NCBI GenBank assembly: GCA_024684065.1
Contig: JAIKXO010000194.1
Coordinates: forward strand, 1 to 33,878
From: Lachnospiraceae bacterium
GTDB lineage: Bacteria > Bacillota_A > Clostridia > Lachnospirales > Lachnospiraceae
Direction of reading: 5' to 3'
DNA: 33,878 nucleotides
The notes under the pieces are model-generated. The model was given only the letters and a program-made list of their open reading frames with translations. It searched no databases and had not been told where the DNA came from. Shown here piece by piece: positions 33,110-33,878 of this stretch. Both the position numbers and the translations under genes were made by a program. Numbering within the stretch: the stretch's first letter is position 1; each line of letters opens with the position of its first letter.

Positions 33110-33878
33110 GGAGGAGCTTATACTCCTGAATAATTATATCTATTTTAACTGCGCATCGGAACATAAAACCTTCGAATCCGCGCTTGACGCTTTTTCCTCC
33201 GGAGGAGAGAGCGGAAAGAGAGAGTTTAAGGATGAGAGTTTTAAATACGAGGCCTGCGCAGGGCTGTCAGAGGAAGATGCGAAGGATGTCTTTGAAAGAA
33301 TGGACAGGGCGATGTCGAAGGGAGGCTCCCTTGAAGGGCTTACGATAGAACGCACGCTTGATGAAGGCGGTATCAGAGCCATGTGCGTGAAAAAACCAAG
33401 CGGTGAAGCCTGCGTTATTTTCCGGGGAACCGGTGGTACTTATGAGGCATGGCTTGATAATGTAAGAGGGGAATTCATTGTCGATACCCAGATACAGAAA
33501 GCTGCCATGGATTTTGTAAAATATGACTGCGGGGAATTTTCCGACCTGACAGTTTCAGGTCACTCGAAGGGAGGAAATCTTGCACAGTTTGTCACCGTTA
33601 CCTGCGCCAGCCAGATCTCCCAGTGTATTTCCTTTGACGGTCAGGGCTTTAACAGCGAATTCCTAAAGACCCATGAAAAGGAGATAGAGGAGGCAAAAGG
33701 CAAGATCCGTTCGGTGAGTGCAGATAATGATTACGTGAATATCCTGTTACACTCCATAGCCGGTGAGACAGTTTATATAAGGAACAAAAATCATTCTCCC
33801 GAAGGCGCCCATTGCAGCTATTCCCTGCTAAAATACGGACAGTTTGACGAGAATGGAATGGCGAGGAGATATAAGCTC
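33093..33878 (+). CDS. DUF2974 (Mbeg1-like) lipase-fold protein, cut by right edge
   Basis: At least 262 residues with the stop outside the window. The alpha/beta hydrolase nucleophile elbow is SGHSKGGNLAQF (Ser in GHSKG). ACVIFRGTGGTYEAWLDNVR is the family block before it, and DGQGFNSEF follows. A catalytic Asp may be in SADNDYVNILL and the His in GAHCSYSL near the edge. The DUF2974/Mbeg1-like family is common in gut Firmicutes and some members sit with T7SS. There is no signal peptide and no WXG or LXG segment at the N-terminus. AAAGGAGGG lies just before the ATG. It could be an effector, a toxin, or a lipid-modifying helper of the secretion system. Confidence 0.8.
   Translation, partial: MAGFSEEELILLNNYIYFNCASEHKTFESALDAFSSGGESGKREFKDESFKYEACAGLSEEDAKDVFERMDRAMSKGGSLEGLTIERTLDEGGIRAMCVKKPSGEACVIFRGTGGTYEAWLDNVRGEFIVDTQIQKAAMDFVKYDCGEFSDLTVSGHSKGGNLAQFVTVTCASQISQCISFDGQGFNSEFLKTHEKEIEEAKGKIRSVSADNDYVNILLHSIAGETVYIRNKNHSPEGAHCSYSLLKYGQFDENGMARRYKL

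Noticed and set aside
1..33878. tRNA, rRNA, insertion sequences or prophage genes
   Set aside because: None seen by eye in any gap; no transposase or integrase motifs among the proteins.

Overview
The window looks like chromosomal DNA of an anaerobic Firmicute, most likely of class Clostridia and probably Lachnospiraceae or a close relative. Base composition is moderate. Shine-Dalgarno sites are strong (AGGAGG type), and ATGA start/stop overlaps are frequent. Typical Firmicute genes are present: clpP-clpX-engB, CarD, L,D-transpeptidase, AI-2E/YtvI-type permease, and a Bacillota-type (T7SSb) secretion locus. The genus cannot be fixed from the sequence alone.

Layout: (1) 1-6608 is a dense plus-strand housekeeping run: clpP (cut by the left edge), clpX, terminator, engB, AI-2E-family permease, cation diffusion facilitator, GT2 glycosyltransferase and truA. 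(2) 6609-8316 holds a HAD phosphatase with a palindromic operator-like site, then a TetR-type regulator behind a strong promoter and a palindrome-rich leader. (3) 8445-10883 is one large DUF2298 membrane protein. (4) 11133-15290 is a VWA/MoxR locus: VWA-like protein with a degenerate metallopeptidase motif, terminator, multi-hairpin REP-like element, MoxR AAA+ ATPase, LRR_5 protein and a small protein. (5) 15529-20418 holds single genes: carD, a minus-strand membrane-anchored alpha/beta hydrolase, an Fe-S aldo/keto reductase, an isolated short flagellin-like gene and a minus-strand double-GNAT protein. (6) 20534-24893 is an envelope group: L,D-transpeptidase, SPFH protein, small membrane protein and exported M14 carboxypeptidase. 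(7) 25377 to the right edge is a type VII secretion locus: small protein, EssC, EsaB/YukD, four WXG100 proteins in tandem, a membrane-anchored VWA protein, a possible 38-residue protein and a DUF2974-like lipase cut by the edge.

In the T7SS locus, EssC would be the motor, EsaB the ubiquitin-like accessory, the WXG100 proteins the substrates or partners, and the lipase-like protein a candidate effector or helper. EssB, EssA and EsaA homologues are not seen and may lie beyond the right edge.

The most unexpected signal is a 66-nt sequence found twice, 14 kb apart and on opposite strands (17094-17159 minus, 31589-31654 plus). It sits directly upstream of, and includes, the ribosome-binding site of the alpha/beta hydrolase and of the fourth WXG100 gene. 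The copies match at 60 of 66 positions. Both can form two hairpins, and both contain CTCT and CCCTC tracts able to pair with the AGAGGAGG Shine-Dalgarno. It could be an undescribed cis-regulatory RNA linking a surface hydrolase to the secretion system; a conserved in-frame peptide is the alternative reading. Other regulatory-looking DNA lies in 25066-25208, just upstream of the secretion locus.
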